This document shows, piece after piece, positions 1 through 8,921 of a stretch of DNA of 13,305 nucleotides (positions are counted from its first letter, which is position 1; every line of letters starts with the position of its first letter). The position numbers and the translations under genes were made by a program. The DNA is taken from assembly GCA_025997275.1 (NCBI GenBank), contig BNUJ01000036.1, positions 1 through 13,305 on the forward strand, in the 5' to 3' direction. The notes under the pieces were generated by a model. It was not told the origin of the DNA. It ran no database searches and saw only the letters and a list, made by a program, of their open reading frames with translations. Origin of the DNA: Deferribacterales bacterium (lineage in GTDB: Bacteria > Chrysiogenota > Deferribacteres > Deferribacterales > JAISNW01).

Positions 1-2
1 TG

Positions 3-308
3 CAGACGGGGGCAGCATTGCTCAGTGAATATTTCCCAGTCCGCAAGGGACGCAGTATAGGTATGTATTACACATTTATGGGGCTTGCGGCGTTCGGTGC
101 ACCTAAAATATCGTCTATTATATTGCAGTCTAGCACGCACGGGCTTGTTCCGCAGACGCCAGAGTATATAGCCGCAGAGATAACAGCAAAATCAACAATA
201 ATAAATATGGATTTGCTAGTTGCTACGGCAGGCGTTCTAGTTATCGGCACACTTGCACTACGCTACAAAGGGATATTCGGCAAATCGCCGTTTGCTATGC
301 GGGGTTAG
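3..308 (+). CDS. MFS-type transporter, C-terminal fragment (5' cut by window edge)
   Basis: The frame is open from base 3 and ends at a TAG at 306-308, so this is the last 101 codons of a gene that begins before the window. An internal TTG at 18 is not a convincing start because in-frame coding sequence continues upstream of it (QTGAALLSEYFP). The text GAALLSEYFPVRKGRSIG looks like a helix followed by the short basic cytoplasmic loop typical of the major facilitator superfamily. Two further hydrophobic stretches follow (about MYYTFMGLAAFGA and LLVATAGVLVIGTLAL), and the protein ends in a short basic tail. MFS proteins are inner-membrane secondary transporters; the substrate cannot be told from this fragment. 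It is convergent with the AAA+ gene, 19 bp away, and I see no clear intrinsic terminator between them. The MFS call rests on general appearance, so it is moderate. Confidence 0.6.
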   Translation, partial: QTGAALLSEYFPVRKGRSIGMYYTFMGLAAFGAPKISSIILQSSTHGLVPQTPEYIAAEITAKSTIINMDLLVATAGVLVIGTLALRYKGIFGKSPFAMRG

Positions 309-327
309 GCAACAAAAAGTCCCTTTG

Positions 328-2787
328 CTATTCGCTTAAATCTTCAATAGTGAGCGTTTGCAGCTCCTCTTTGTTCAGCTCCTCTGTGCCGTTATCAACA
401 TCAAGCCTTTCCAGCCGAAGAGCTTGACGATTAGATACACGTTCAAAGTAGTTGCGCACCTCACGGGCATTTGCAAAGTTATCACCCCTGTTATTGTATA
501 GTTTCTGTAAATAGTTCCGTGCATAGTTTTGCACCACTTCGTCTAGCACAAAATCATTTTTGCGACACATATTGTAGAATATTTCATATAATTCATCCCC
601 GTTAAAATCCTCAAATAATATAAACGTATTAAACCGCGATTTAAGACCCGGGTTTGAGTCCACAAAATGCTTCATCGGTTCATCGTAGCCCGCAACAATC
701 ACGATAAACCTATCCCTATTATCCTCCATAGCTTTTAATAACGTATCTATCGCATTCTGCCCGAAGTCATTGCCAAGCCCCCCTTTCGCTAGAGCATAAG
801 CCTCGTCAATGAATAGAACACTGCCCATAGCACTGTCAATGACATCTTTAGTCTTTAGTTCCGTCTGTCCAATATAGCCTGCCACTAGCCCCGACCTATC
901 AACCTCAATAAGTTCGCCTTTCGGCAGAACTCCAAGCTCCCTGTATATTTTAGCTAGTATCCTAGCAACAGTCGTCTTGCCTGTGCCGGGATTGCCCGAA
1001 AAGACCATATGTAGCGACGTTGGAATAACCTTTAAGCCCTGTTCCTGTCGCTTTTTATTTGTGTTCAACCTGCTAATTAGCTCATTTATATGCCCTTTCA
1101 CACCCTTTAAGCCTGTTAATGAGTTCAGCTCATTTAGCAGAACATCTAACGTTTTTTCACTGCGCTCTGCCCCCTCAACCTGTAAATCGTCAACGGTTAA
1201 TGTTTGCAACTCCTCTTTGCTGAGTTTCTTACTACCATTGTCTTCATCTAATTTTGCCAACCTAATGGACTGGCGGTTAGAAACGCGCTCAAAATAGTTG
1301 CGCACCTCACGTGCGTTTGCAAAATTATCGCCACGCCCCTTATATAGCCGATGCAAATAATTCAGCACATACTTTTGCGCATCGGCGTCTAGCCTAAAGT
1401 CGTGTTCCTTACACCGTCTCAAGAATATATCGCACAGCTCGTCCCCGTTGAAGTCATCAAAATGAATAAATGTATTAAAGCGCGACTCTAGCCCTGGATT
1501 TGACTTTACAAACTTCCTCATCGGAGCATCATAACCCGCTACAATCACAATAAGCCTGTCTCTATTGTCCTCCATAGCTTTTAATAACGTGTCTATCGCA
1601 TTCTGCCCGAAGTCATTACTGCTACTCTCCCCTTTGGCTAGCGCATAAGCCTCGTCAATGAATAGGACGCCGTCCATCGCACTATCAATAACCTCTTTAG
1701 TTTTTATCTCCGTCTGCCCGATATAGCCCGCTACCAGCCCCGCCCTGTCAACCTCAATAAGCTGCCCGCCCGATAGAATACCGAGCACCTTATATATTTC
1801 CGCAAGTAGCCTAGCAACAGTCGTCTTGCCCGTGCCAGGGTTGCCAGAAAAAACCATGTGCAGTGATGTTGAGACAGCCTTTAAGCCCTGCGCTTGCCGT
1901 TGTTTATTAGTATTTAGCTTGCTAATCAGCTCATTTATATGCGCCTTGACACCCTTTAGCCCTGTTAGTGAGTTTAATTCAGCCAATAACTCGTTTAACG
2001 TTTTAGTAGGCTTTGTGGCTGGACCCGTAGTCTTATTAGGTTTGGACTTTTGCTCCTTATGTGTGTTCTCAGCAGACTTTGTGTTCGGTAGTTGCTCAAG
2101 AATAGCTTTGGCAGTCTTTATCTGCTCGGAATCTTTACCACGTTTGATAATCCTTTGGCAGTCGCGTTCAGCCGCCGCATAGTCCCCCGTCTGCACATAG
2201 GCGTAGGCTCTATTTCTCAATGCTATATCATAGTTAGGGTTTATTTCTATTGCACGCGTGAGGTCTGTTATCGCCTCGTCATATCGCTCAAGCTCAATGT
2301 ATGAAGCCCCTCTATCATTTAGAGCAGGACTATAGTTGCGGTCTATATTTAGCGCACGGGTATATGCCACGACAGCCTCTTCATACCGCTCGTTTTCAAA
2401 ATGCTGATACCCTTCCTCAGTCAGAGCATAGACCCTCTCTGAACTATCGGGGAATAGTGACGTGAATATGCCATAAATAATAGAGCAAGCCTTACGCAAA
2501 ACCTTATAGGCTAGGTAGAGAAAAAAGCAGATTAGAACAAGATTAAAGACATCACCTACGGATGAAGAGCTGCTAGCACTTGTTGTAGTTTTAGTGGTTG
2601 CCTTTTTAGTGGTCACTGTTTTGGTGGTGTTTGCTTTTTTGGTATTTGTCGCTTTAGTGTTTAGCCCTTTATTCAGTTCAGTCGCAAGTATCCACTGCCC
2701 CGCAGTAGGCGAACCTTCACGAGTATCAAGTATAAGCTTATCCCCATCAGATGTTATATACTCTGTTGATAGCTGTGATATATCCAT
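328..2787 (-). CDS. Membrane-anchored TPR protein with two tandem CbxX/CfqX-type AAA+ ATPase domains
   Basis: An 819-residue protein with an unusual layout. Residues 1-43 are a short unassigned N-terminus; 44-76 are a Lys/Thr/Ser-rich linker; 79-112 are hydrophobic with a basic break at about 95-99 (one transmembrane helix or a tight hairpin). About 118-235 form TPR-like helical repeats (ALNDRGASYIELERYDEAI is a clear one). Residues 263-535 and 546-819 are two AAA+ modules of the CbxX/CfqX/SpoVK class. Each has Walker A GNPGTGKTT (315-323, 598-606), Walker B VLFIDEA (374-380, 657-663), an arginine in GL(E/K)SRF (R436, R718) and NAREVRN (493 and 776 region). All catalytic residues look intact in both copies. 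Known relatives (CbbX, EccA, SpoVK) remodel protein complexes. A membrane-bound remodelling ATPase with TPR partner binding is my inference; the target is unknown. It begins 35 bp after folP with no obvious Shine-Dalgarno sequence and may be the last gene of the operon. Confidence 0.85.
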   Translation of the reverse strand: MDISQLSTEYITSDGDKLILDTREGSPTAGQWILATELNKGLNTKATNTKKANTTKTVTTKKATTKTTTSASSSSSVGDVFNLVLICFFLYLAYKVLRKACSIIYGIFTSLFPDSSERVYALTEEGYQHFENERYEEAVVAYTRALNIDRNYSPALNDRGASYIELERYDEAITDLTRAIEINPNYDIALRNRAYAYVQTGDYAAAERDCQRIIKRGKDSEQIKTAKAILEQLPNTKSAENTHKEQKSKPNKTTGPATKPTKTLNELLAELNSLTGLKGVKAHINELISKLNTNKQRQAQGLKAVSTSLHMVFSGNPGTGKTTVARLLAEIYKVLGILSGGQLIEVDRAGLVAGYIGQTEIKTKEVIDSAMDGVLFIDEAYALAKGESSSNDFGQNAIDTLLKAMEDNRDRLIVIVAGYDAPMRKFVKSNPGLESRFNTFIHFDDFNGDELCDIFLRRCKEHDFRLDADAQKYVLNYLHRLYKGRGDNFANAREVRNYFERVSNRQSIRLAKLDEDNGSKKLSKEELQTLTVDDLQVEGAERSEKTLDVLLNELNSLTGLKGVKGHINELISRLNTNKKRQEQGLKVIPTSLHMVFSGNPGTGKTTVARILAKIYRELGVLPKGELIEVDRSGLVAGYIGQTELKTKDVIDSAMGSVLFIDEAYALAKGGLGNDFGQNAIDTLLKAMEDNRDRFIVIVAGYDEPMKHFVDSNPGLKSRFNTFILFEDFNGDELYEIFYNMCRKNDFVLDEVVQNYARNYLQKLYNNRGDNFANAREVRNYFERVSNRQALRLERLDVDNGTEELNKEELQTLTIEDLSE
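331..2001 (-). repeat. Internal tandem duplication of the AAA+ module, visible in DNA
   Basis: The two AAA+ domains of the gene at 328-2787 lie at about 1183-2001 (first) and 331-1152 (second), with a period of about 846-849 bp. Near the Walker B/NDFG region the DNA is almost unchanged: 50 bases starting at 722 and at 1568 differ at one position. Flanking parts have diverged more. This indicates a fairly recent duplication or gene conversion between the copies. Confidence 0.85.
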
Positions 2788-2822
2788 AGGCTACAATAGC
2801 AAAAAAAATGACACAACGCAAA

Positions 2823-4010
2823 CTATCTAGCCATAGTCACAACCCTCATTGCATCCACGCATGCAACAACATCGTGTGTGCGAATAATCTTTGCACCATT
2901 CATAGCAGCAATTACCTCAGCAGCTAGCGTTCCATAGAGTCTATCGGCTGGGACAGGCTTATTGACAGCGGCATTTATCATAGACTTGCGCGAAACGCCA
3001 GCCAAAACGGGATAACCCAAATCGCACAACTCCCCTAAATAGCGTAAAACTTCATAATTTTTGTTCACATCTTTAACGAAACCAAAGCCCGGGTCTAATA
3101 TTATTGAGCGAGGGTTCACGCCCAATGAAGTGGCTTTTTGCACTCGCTCAGCTAGCCTATAGCAAACATCACTTTCAGAGTTGTGCATTATACATAACGC
3201 TGCACCAGTATTAGCGGACAGTTCTGCAAGTCGCTCATCTGCAAGTTCCGACTGGTCGTTGATTAAGTGTGCTCCCAGTGCCAATGCTCGCTCCAATACC
3301 TCTACACGCCAGCTATCCACTGATACGAACACGTCTTTACGGTTACCGATAATAGCAAGTGCAGTTTCCACAGCGGGCAGAACACGTTTTAATTCATCAT
3401 CTAACGACACTTCGGTGTAGTTAGGGCGGGTTGAAACACCGCCGATGTCCACAAAGGTTGCCCCTTCGTCTATTACTTGCCTTATGCGCTCCGTCCAAGC
3501 TGATTTGTCAGTATATTTGCCACCATCGCTGAACGAATCAGGGGTAATGTTGACTATGCCCATAACGTGAATCCTGTCTAGTGGCAGTTCAACACCACTA
3601 ATCAAAAGACTATTTGCCTTGTTACCGTTTTCGTCATTAGATTTGCGCTCTATAATAGTCGTTAGCTCTTCAGCAAGGGCGGGCAGGCTGTATGGCTGAC
3701 GTTTCAGTCGCTCGGCTAGGTAGCGAAAGCCGCGAATAGTGCCGACTATTACGGCATCTGTGGTGGCAACCTCTGCGTTAATCGTGCCATGTGCAACGGC
3801 GGCGTCTATCCCTGATGCTAGTGCCTCCTGTTTCAGGATATTTGCCGCCCCGACTGGCAAGTCTTTTACCTCTACGGCAAGAGCGACCCCTTTGTCCCAC
3901 ATCTTCTGGGCGTAGGGGTCGGCACCAACGCTATTTATTGCGTTCGCTATTCTCCGTTTCTTGCTCTGCAAGGTTTTTAGCTGCCACTTCACGCCATTTT
4001 TCATCAGCAT
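2823..4010 (-). CDS. folP: Dihydropteroate synthase
   Basis: Condenses 6-hydroxymethyl-7,8-dihydropterin pyrophosphate with p-aminobenzoate in folate synthesis; cytoplasmic, the target of sulfonamides. Numbering from the 4010 start: a long N-terminal domain (about 25-120, INSVGADPY then AANILKQEALASGIDAAV) found in one DHPS subgroup, then the TIM barrel with GIVNITPDSFSDGG (151-164), DIGGVSTRP (188-196), VDSWR (231-235), IND (250-252), IMH (274-276), DPGFGF (306-311), GVSRKSM (338-344) and RTH (377-379). Loop 2 is unusual: the usual Glu of GGESTRPG is Val and the following Gly is Asn. The start is uncertain. ATG 4010 gives an 80-nt overlap with ftsH and no clear ribosome binding site; GTG at 3992 and TTG at 3971 are alternatives. 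The conserved part begins almost exactly at the ftsH stop, so the true start must lie inside ftsH. Confidence 0.93.
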   Translation of the reverse strand: MLMKNGVKWQLKTLQSKKRRIANAINSVGADPYAQKMWDKGVALAVEVKDLPVGAANILKQEALASGIDAAVAHGTINAEVATTDAVIVGTIRGFRYLAERLKRQPYSLPALAEELTTIIERKSNDENGNKANSLLISGVELPLDRIHVMGIVNITPDSFSDGGKYTDKSAWTERIRQVIDEGATFVDIGGVSTRPNYTEVSLDDELKRVLPAVETALAIIGNRKDVFVSVDSWRVEVLERALALGAHLINDQSELADERLAELSANTGAALCIMHNSESDVCYRLAERVQKATSLGVNPRSIILDPGFGFVKDVNKNYEVLRYLGELCDLGYPVLAGVSRKSMINAAVNKPVPADRLYGTLAAEVIAAMNGAKIIRTHDVVACVDAMRVVTMAR

Positions 4011-5775
4011 ACTCGTTTATTAGCTTAGTTACATCGTCTCCATTTATGGTCTCCTGCTCCATCAGCAAATCAGACATTTTGTCAAGCAATGTCCTATTCC
4101 CTGACAATATCTTCATAGCCCCGTCAGCACAACCATTCAAGATACCAGATATTTCGCCGTCAACTAAAACTTTCGTCTGTTCGCTGTAATCAAGCGCGCC
4201 GCTGGAAAGCTCCCTGCCTAAAAATACCGTGTTCTCGTGTTTGCTGTAAGTAACAGGACCAACCTTATCGCTCATACCGTATGTGGTTACCATATTGCGC
4301 GCAATCTTAGTCGCCCGCTCTAGGTCGTTTGAAGCACCTGTGCTGTAGTGGTCAAACACCAGCTTTTCAGCCGCACGCCCCGCCATCATTATAGAGATTC
4401 TGCCGAGCAGATAATCTTTTGTAATAGTGTATTTATCGTCCTGTGGTAGCTGCATCGTTAGTCCCAATGCCGCTCCGCGCGGGATTATGGTTAGCTTATG
4501 CAACGGGTCTGCACCTGCGGTCATCCTAGCCACAATCGCATGCCCTGATTCGTGATAGGCAGTGTTGCGTTTCTCTCTTTCGCTGATAACAGCACTGCGT
4601 CTCTCCTTGCCCATCATTACCTTGTCTTTGGCTTCCTCTAAATCAGCAATATCAACCCTTTCTTTGTTTCTGCGAGCTGCCAGTAATGCTGCCTCATTTA
4701 TTAGATTGGCTAGTTCCGCACCAGCAAAACCGGGCGTTCCCTTAGCTATATCATCTAGTTTCACGCCATCAGCTAATGGCACTTTCTTTGCATGAACCTC
4801 TAGTATAGCAAGCCTGCCACGATAGTCGGGGTTAGGAACAATAACCTTTCTGTCAAACCGCCCCGGACGCAACAGCGCCGGGTCTAACACGTCCGCCCTA
4901 TTAGTAGCGGCTACCATTATAACGCCCTCACTGGAATCAAAACCATCCATCTCAACTAGTAATGCATTTAGGGTCTGTTCACGCTCATCGTGTCCGCCAC
5001 CAAGCCCCGCCCCGCGGTGTCTGCCGACTGCATCTATCTCATCTAAGAACAATATGCAAGGGGCGTGTTTCTTTCCCTGCTCAAATAAATCACGCACACG
5101 CGATGCACCTACGCCAACAAACATTTCAACGAAATCAGAGCCGCTCATATAGAAGAAAGGGACACCCGCCTCGCCCGCAACAGCCTTTGCCAAAAGCGTC
5201 TTACCAGTTCCCGGAGGACCCACTAGCAGAACGCCTTTCGGTATCTTGCCACCCAGTTTCTGAAATTTCTTAGGGTCTTTCAAAAAGTCTATAATTTCTT
5301 CAAGTTCTTCTTTAGCCTCTTCAACACCAGCTACATCTTTGAAAGTAACCTTGTTTTTGTCGGCATCTTGCATTTTAGCCTTGCTTTTGCCGAATGAAAA
5401 CGCCCCGCCTTTGCCACCACCTTGCATTTGACGCATAAAGAACATCCAAAATACAACTAGCAATATCATTGGTGCCCACGAGAGTATCATATATATAGTG
5501 GTATCAGTCGGAATAACGTGGATTTCTACGCCACGCTCTTTCAACATGGGGATTAGCTGCTCATCAGTTGGAAAATAAGTCTCAAACCGCTTGCCCGATG
5601 TGTCTTCGCCGGTAATCTTATTCTCTTTAATGGCGACTTTCTTAATGCTACCATTGCTTATCTGCGATATAAATGCAGAATACGGCAAATCTACACTATG
5701 AGACTCATTGAAATACTGATACATCATTGCCATACCAAGGGCGATGATTATCCATAAAGCTATATTTTTATACAT
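3931..5775 (-). CDS. ftsH: ATP-dependent zinc metalloprotease FtsH
   Basis: A membrane-bound hexameric AAA+ protease that degrades misassembled membrane proteins and selected regulators. The 614 residues are complete and of normal length. TM1 is at about 5-22, a short extracytoplasmic domain follows to about 95, and TM2 is at about 96-114 ending in FFMRQMQGG. The AAA+ core has Walker A GPPGTGKT (186-193), pore loop MFVGVG (218-223), Walker B ILFLDEID (241-248), and a second region of homology AATNRADVLDPALLRPGRFDR (289-309 region) carrying arginine fingers R303 and R306. The protease site is HESGH (408-412) with a probable third zinc ligand D484 in ASNDLERAT. The C-terminal tail is Glu/Asn-rich. 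The start ATG at 5775 is supported by AGGAG seven bases upstream, which overlaps the hpt stop. It follows hpt by 9 bp and its end overlaps folP. Confidence 0.97.
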   Translation of the reverse strand: MYKNIALWIIIALGMAMMYQYFNESHSVDLPYSAFISQISNGSIKKVAIKENKITGEDTSGKRFETYFPTDEQLIPMLKERGVEIHVIPTDTTIYMILSWAPMILLVVFWMFFMRQMQGGGKGGAFSFGKSKAKMQDADKNKVTFKDVAGVEEAKEELEEIIDFLKDPKKFQKLGGKIPKGVLLVGPPGTGKTLLAKAVAGEAGVPFFYMSGSDFVEMFVGVGASRVRDLFEQGKKHAPCILFLDEIDAVGRHRGAGLGGGHDEREQTLNALLVEMDGFDSSEGVIMVAATNRADVLDPALLRPGRFDRKVIVPNPDYRGRLAILEVHAKKVPLADGVKLDDIAKGTPGFAGAELANLINEAALLAARRNKERVDIADLEEAKDKVMMGKERRSAVISEREKRNTAYHESGHAIVARMTAGADPLHKLTIIPRGAALGLTMQLPQDDKYTITKDYLLGRISIMMAGRAAEKLVFDHYSTGASNDLERATKIARNMVTTYGMSDKVGPVTYSKHENTVFLGRELSSGALDYSEQTKVLVDGEISGILNGCADGAMKILSGNRTLLDKMSDLLMEQETINGDDVTKLINEYADEKWREVAAKNLAEQETENSERNK

Positions 5776-5784
5776 TAACTACTC

Positions 5785-6315
5785 CTAGTTTAATTTTATA
5801 GCGGAAATATTGCGCAAATTGCGATATTTACCAGCATAGTCAAGCCCATAGCCGACTATAAACTCATCAGGCACTTGAAAGCCACAATACTCAACACTAA
5901 CAGGCGTCTGTCTGCGGGACGGCTTATCTAGCAGGGTACATACCTTTAGGCTGGTAGGCTCCCTAATCTGAAGAACCTTTAATAGATAGCTCATTGTATT
6001 GCCGCTGTCAACAATATCTTCAACAATAAGAACGTCCCTCCCCCTGATGGACATATCAACATCGCAACTAAGGCGCACTTCCCCAGATGATTTAGACGCA
6101 TTATGATAGCTGGAAAGGGTTATAAAACTAAGCTCAACAGGTTGCGTTATGGCACGGACAAGGTCTGCCATAAATATAAAACTACCCTTTAAGATACCTA
6201 TCACAAGGAGATTCTTCTCCGCATAGTCGGCACTAATCTGCTTGCCAAGCTCCGAAACACGTGCCTGTAAAGCCACCTCTGATATAAACTCAGTCAATTT
6301 ATCAGCATTCGTCAC
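5785..6315 (-). CDS. hpt: Hypoxanthine phosphoribosyltransferase
   Basis: Purine salvage enzyme that converts hypoxanthine or guanine plus PRPP to IMP or GMP. The 176 residues match the usual bacterial length. Visible motifs are ILKGS (41-45, the pyrophosphate-binding loop region), the PRPP loop VLIVEDIVDSGNT (95-107) and the C-terminal base-binding stretch VPDEFIVGYGLDYAGKYRNL (148-167). The start is a GTG at 6315, chosen because GGAAG lies six bases upstream and because it gives the conserved length. It overlaps the end of tilS by 14 nt, a coupling that is widely conserved for tilS-hpt. The stop codon merges with the ftsH ribosome binding site. Confidence 0.95.
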   Translation of the reverse strand: MTNADKLTEFISEVALQARVSELGKQISADYAEKNLLVIGILKGSFIFMADLVRAITQPVELSFITLSSYHNASKSSGEVRLSCDVDMSIRGRDVLIVEDIVDSGNTMSYLLKVLQIREPTSLKVCTLLDKPSRRQTPVSVEYCGFQVPDEFIVGYGLDYAGKYRNLRNISAIKLN

Positions 6316-7591
6316 TAATCACTTCCACATCGTTATTAGCCACTGATATATATTGCACCCACACAAGAGTACCAGCAGACTCTACTAATATTGCCCTATC
6401 TCGCTCGTATATGTCAAGGTGTTTCCGCTCAAAAAGTGTTTTAAGCTTATTAGCTCCCAATTTATCGCCGTCCCGCCGCGAACGCACCACTATATCACCC
6501 CCATTAGCAAGTCTTCTGCCTAATATGACCTTACGTTGGTCATCTATTGTGAATAGTCCCGCACCACTGCAGGCTATGCTAAATGGTGCAACTAAACTTA
6601 TATGGAACAGCCTAATATTTCTAGGGGTAATTTCACAGACGTAGCCATCAGGCAAACTAATACGGTTTGAACGGGTGTGTCCAAGTTGCTCCAGTATCGC
6701 CATTATATGTCGCCTGTCAACCCTAACTAGCCGCGAAAGTTCGCTACCTAGCAGGTAAGTCTGTAATTCAGAAGGCAACCCACAGAACATTTCTCTGTCT
6801 ACCACAAGCCCCCCCTCAGCGGGGTAGCTGAGCAGTCCAACCGTGTTTCCTATAATATCCGCCATTAACGCATTAGCATGGGCAGAATTTTGTTGCAACC
6901 GGCGTATCATAGTTTGTAGGTGTTCGTAACGAGCTTCGCCCAAAGACTGTCGCAAAGCAGGCAACAGGTTTAGTCTTACCATATTGCGCGTGTAGCCAGT
7001 ATTATTATTGGTGCTATCAAAGACTGGCGTCAGTCCCTCTGCAACCAGATATTCTGAAATCATATTAGACGTAATATTCAGAAATGGGCGCACTAGCGTG
7101 ACATCCACGCTTATCTGTCTAGTTTCCGCCACGCTACCCAGCGTATACATTGATGCACCCGTCAGCAAATCAACAAAAAAGCCTTCTAATCTGTCATCTG
7201 TCGTATGAGCGGTTACTATATATGTGCAGTTGAGCCGTTTAGCTTCATTTACAAGGGCATCATAGCGAACCCGCCGTGCCGCGTCCTCCACTCCACGCCC
7301 CTGAACTGCCACGTTGACGCTAACTGCGCTAAATGGAATGTTGTTCTGTGTGCACCAATCCATGCAAAACTGCTCGTCCCGAAAAGATTCTTCGCCACGC
7401 AAGTGGTGATTGACGTAGCAGGCTGATAGCTGCCAGCCTGCCAAAGCCTGATACTTAGCCATATAGCTAGCGAGGGCAAGCGAATCTTTCCCGCCAGATA
7501 TCGCCACCAACACCCGCTTACCCACTAACCTTTGCCAGATACCGATGTCCAGCAAAGGCGGGCTAAATAATATGTTCCTCAGATTTAGCAT
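6302..7591 (-). CDS. tilS: tRNA(Ile)-lysidine synthetase TilS
   Basis: Uses ATP and lysine to change cytidine 34 of the CAU-anticodon tRNA(Ile) to lysidine, so the tRNA reads AUA; essential in most bacteria. The 429 residues carry the PP-loop ATP motif SGGKDS (32-37), HHLRG (62-66), a DD-containing loop AHTTDDRLE (128-136, usually AHHADDQAET), LVRPFL (166-171) and the RN(M)VR...LLP segment (about 202-211). The C-terminal region RRDGDKL...KLKTLFERKHLD is the typical TilS C-terminal domain. It overlaps pgi by 29 nt. The ATG at 7591 has no clear ribosome binding site, so translation is probably coupled to pgi; no better start is visible. Confidence 0.94.
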   Translation of the reverse strand: MLNLRNILFSPPLLDIGIWQRLVGKRVLVAISGGKDSLALASYMAKYQALAGWQLSACYVNHHLRGEESFRDEQFCMDWCTQNNIPFSAVSVNVAVQGRGVEDAARRVRYDALVNEAKRLNCTYIVTAHTTDDRLEGFFVDLLTGASMYTLGSVAETRQISVDVTLVRPFLNITSNMISEYLVAEGLTPVFDSTNNNTGYTRNMVRLNLLPALRQSLGEARYEHLQTMIRRLQQNSAHANALMADIIGNTVGLLSYPAEGGLVVDREMFCGLPSELQTYLLGSELSRLVRVDRRHIMAILEQLGHTRSNRISLPDGYVCEITPRNIRLFHISLVAPFSIACSGAGLFTIDDQRKVILGRRLANGGDIVVRSRRDGDKLGANKLKTLFERKHLDIYERDRAILVESAGTLVWVQYISVANNDVEVISDEC

Positions 7592-8921
7592 TTAGTTGAG
7601 TAAATTCAGCCTTTTTAGCCTCATAGCCTTTCCTGCCCATAAGCCCATAAGCAAACTGTTTGCCAAGCTCAACAGCTGGCTGGTCAAATGGGTTGATGTT
7701 AGCCGCAAGTCCCACAATCGCCACTACGTATTCAAACAGCATAAAGAGTGCGCCGAGACTTTCTTCGTTTATCCTATCTACCTCTAGCAACACAGATGGA
7801 CGTTCATTCAACGACAACGCCACCGCAGTGGTAGCAAGTTCAGCGTTCAACAGCTCGCCCAGTGTATGCCCCGTCAGGTAATTATACGCCTCATTCAACT
7901 CTCCGTTTAGCTTTATATCATTTTCAAAACTAGAAACGCCGATAAACGTAACTAACTTGTCGTTAGGTCCCTCCATATACAGCTGCAATTGCGAGTGCTG
8001 GTCTATAGAACCGCACGCTATGGCGGTAGTGTTGCCGTAGAACACCTCTTTGCTGTCTCTGTCGTAGCGTTTGCCGAGACTTTCACCATATAACTGGTTG
8101 AACCATTCCGCAAACTTGCGCAGCTTAGATGAATAGGGCATTAAAATGTGTATAGGCTTTTGTTTCAGATAGTGAATGTAAATCGCCGCCAGAGTGAGAA
8201 TACGTTTCTTGTCGCCCTCTGCCACTGAGCACGCCCCTGCAAGCATTTTATCTATATCAAGCCCTAATATAACCGCTGGTAGCAACCCCACAGGGCTAAG
8301 CACAGAATACCTGCCGCCAACATTATTATCCACGTCAAACATCCTCATTCCGTTAGCTTTGCCATATTCGCAGAGTGGTCCCTTTTGCGGGTCGGTTATA
8401 AGTATAACCTGCTTTTTTAAGTCAATGCCCGCTTTACTCAAGAAATCCATTATTATAGTGAAGTTAGCCGCCGTTTCCACCGTAGCACCTGACTTAGATA
8501 TGACTAAAACAAAGGTCTCTTTCGGTTTGCAATACTTCAAGATAGAGCTTGCCACAGAGGGGTCGGAGTTATCCAGCACCCATACACGGGGTAGCTTGCC
8601 GCGTTCGTCAAACGACAAACTATTATACCCAAGTGGCAACAGCGCATTAGTGATAGCCTCAAGCCCTAGAGATGAGCCGCCAATGCCGATAACCACAAGG
8701 TCGTTATACTGCCCACGTATCTCGCTAGCAATGCCCTTAAAAGTAGTGGTGTCCTGTTTCGGCAGGTTCGGAAAGCCCACCTCGCCCGACTTCACCAAGT
8801 CAGCAAGGCGCGATAAGCCAAGCTCCGCCTGTCCCAAACACGCTTTCAACTCATCATCTGATATGCCACCCTTGATACGTTTCGCAACCGCTAAATTGTA
8901 ATCTAAAGTGATTTTAGCCAT
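7563..8921 (-). CDS. pgi: Glucose-6-phosphate isomerase
   Basis: Interconverts glucose 6-phosphate and fructose 6-phosphate in glycolysis and gluconeogenesis. I prefer the ATG at 8921 (452 residues, MAKITLDY) over the upstream in-frame ATG at 8945, because a strong GGGAGG lies at 8931-8936, nine bases before it, and would be inside the gene otherwise. In that numbering the sugar-phosphate-binding motifs are GIGGSSLG (79-86), SKSGATVET (142-150) and GGRYSVLSPVG (202-212). The catalytic Glu lies in YGESLGKR (E280), the His in DQHSQLQ (H309), and the C-terminal Lys in AVELGKQ. It is a short-form isomerase of about 450 residues. Its first eight bases overlap the end of the DNA methyltransferase gene, and its end overlaps tilS. 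I see no separate promoter just upstream. Confidence 0.95.
   Translation of the reverse strand: MAKITLDYNLAVAKRIKGGISDDELKACLGQAELGLSRLADLVKSGEVGFPNLPKQDTTTFKGIASEIRGQYNDLVVIGIGGSSLGLEAITNALLPLGYNSLSFDERGKLPRVWVLDNSDPSVASSILKYCKPKETFVLVISKSGATVETAANFTIIMDFLSKAGIDLKKQVILITDPQKGPLCEYGKANGMRMFDVDNNVGGRYSVLSPVGLLPAVILGLDIDKMLAGACSVAEGDKKRILTLAAIYIHYLKQKPIHILMPYSSKLRKFAEWFNQLYGESLGKRYDRDSKEVFYGNTTAIACGSIDQHSQLQLYMEGPNDKLVTFIGVSSFENDIKLNGELNEAYNYLTGHTLGELLNAELATTAVALSLNERPSVLLEVDRINEESLGALFMLFEYVVAIVGLAANINPFDQPAVELGKQFAYGLMGRKGYEAKKAEFTQLNAKSEEHII

Noticed and set aside
309..327. Bidirectional terminator between the MFS fragment and the AAA+ gene
   Set aside because: Only a 4-bp GCAA/TTGC pairing is visible, too weak to call.
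3791..4189. Plus-strand open frame across the ftsH-folP overlap
   Set aside because: Antisense to two well-supported genes, with no supporting signals.
8194..8901. Long plus-strand open frame opposite pgi
   Set aside because: It is fully antisense to a strongly supported pgi, has no ribosome binding site or recognisable protein features, and is Ser/Pro-rich as is typical of shadow frames.
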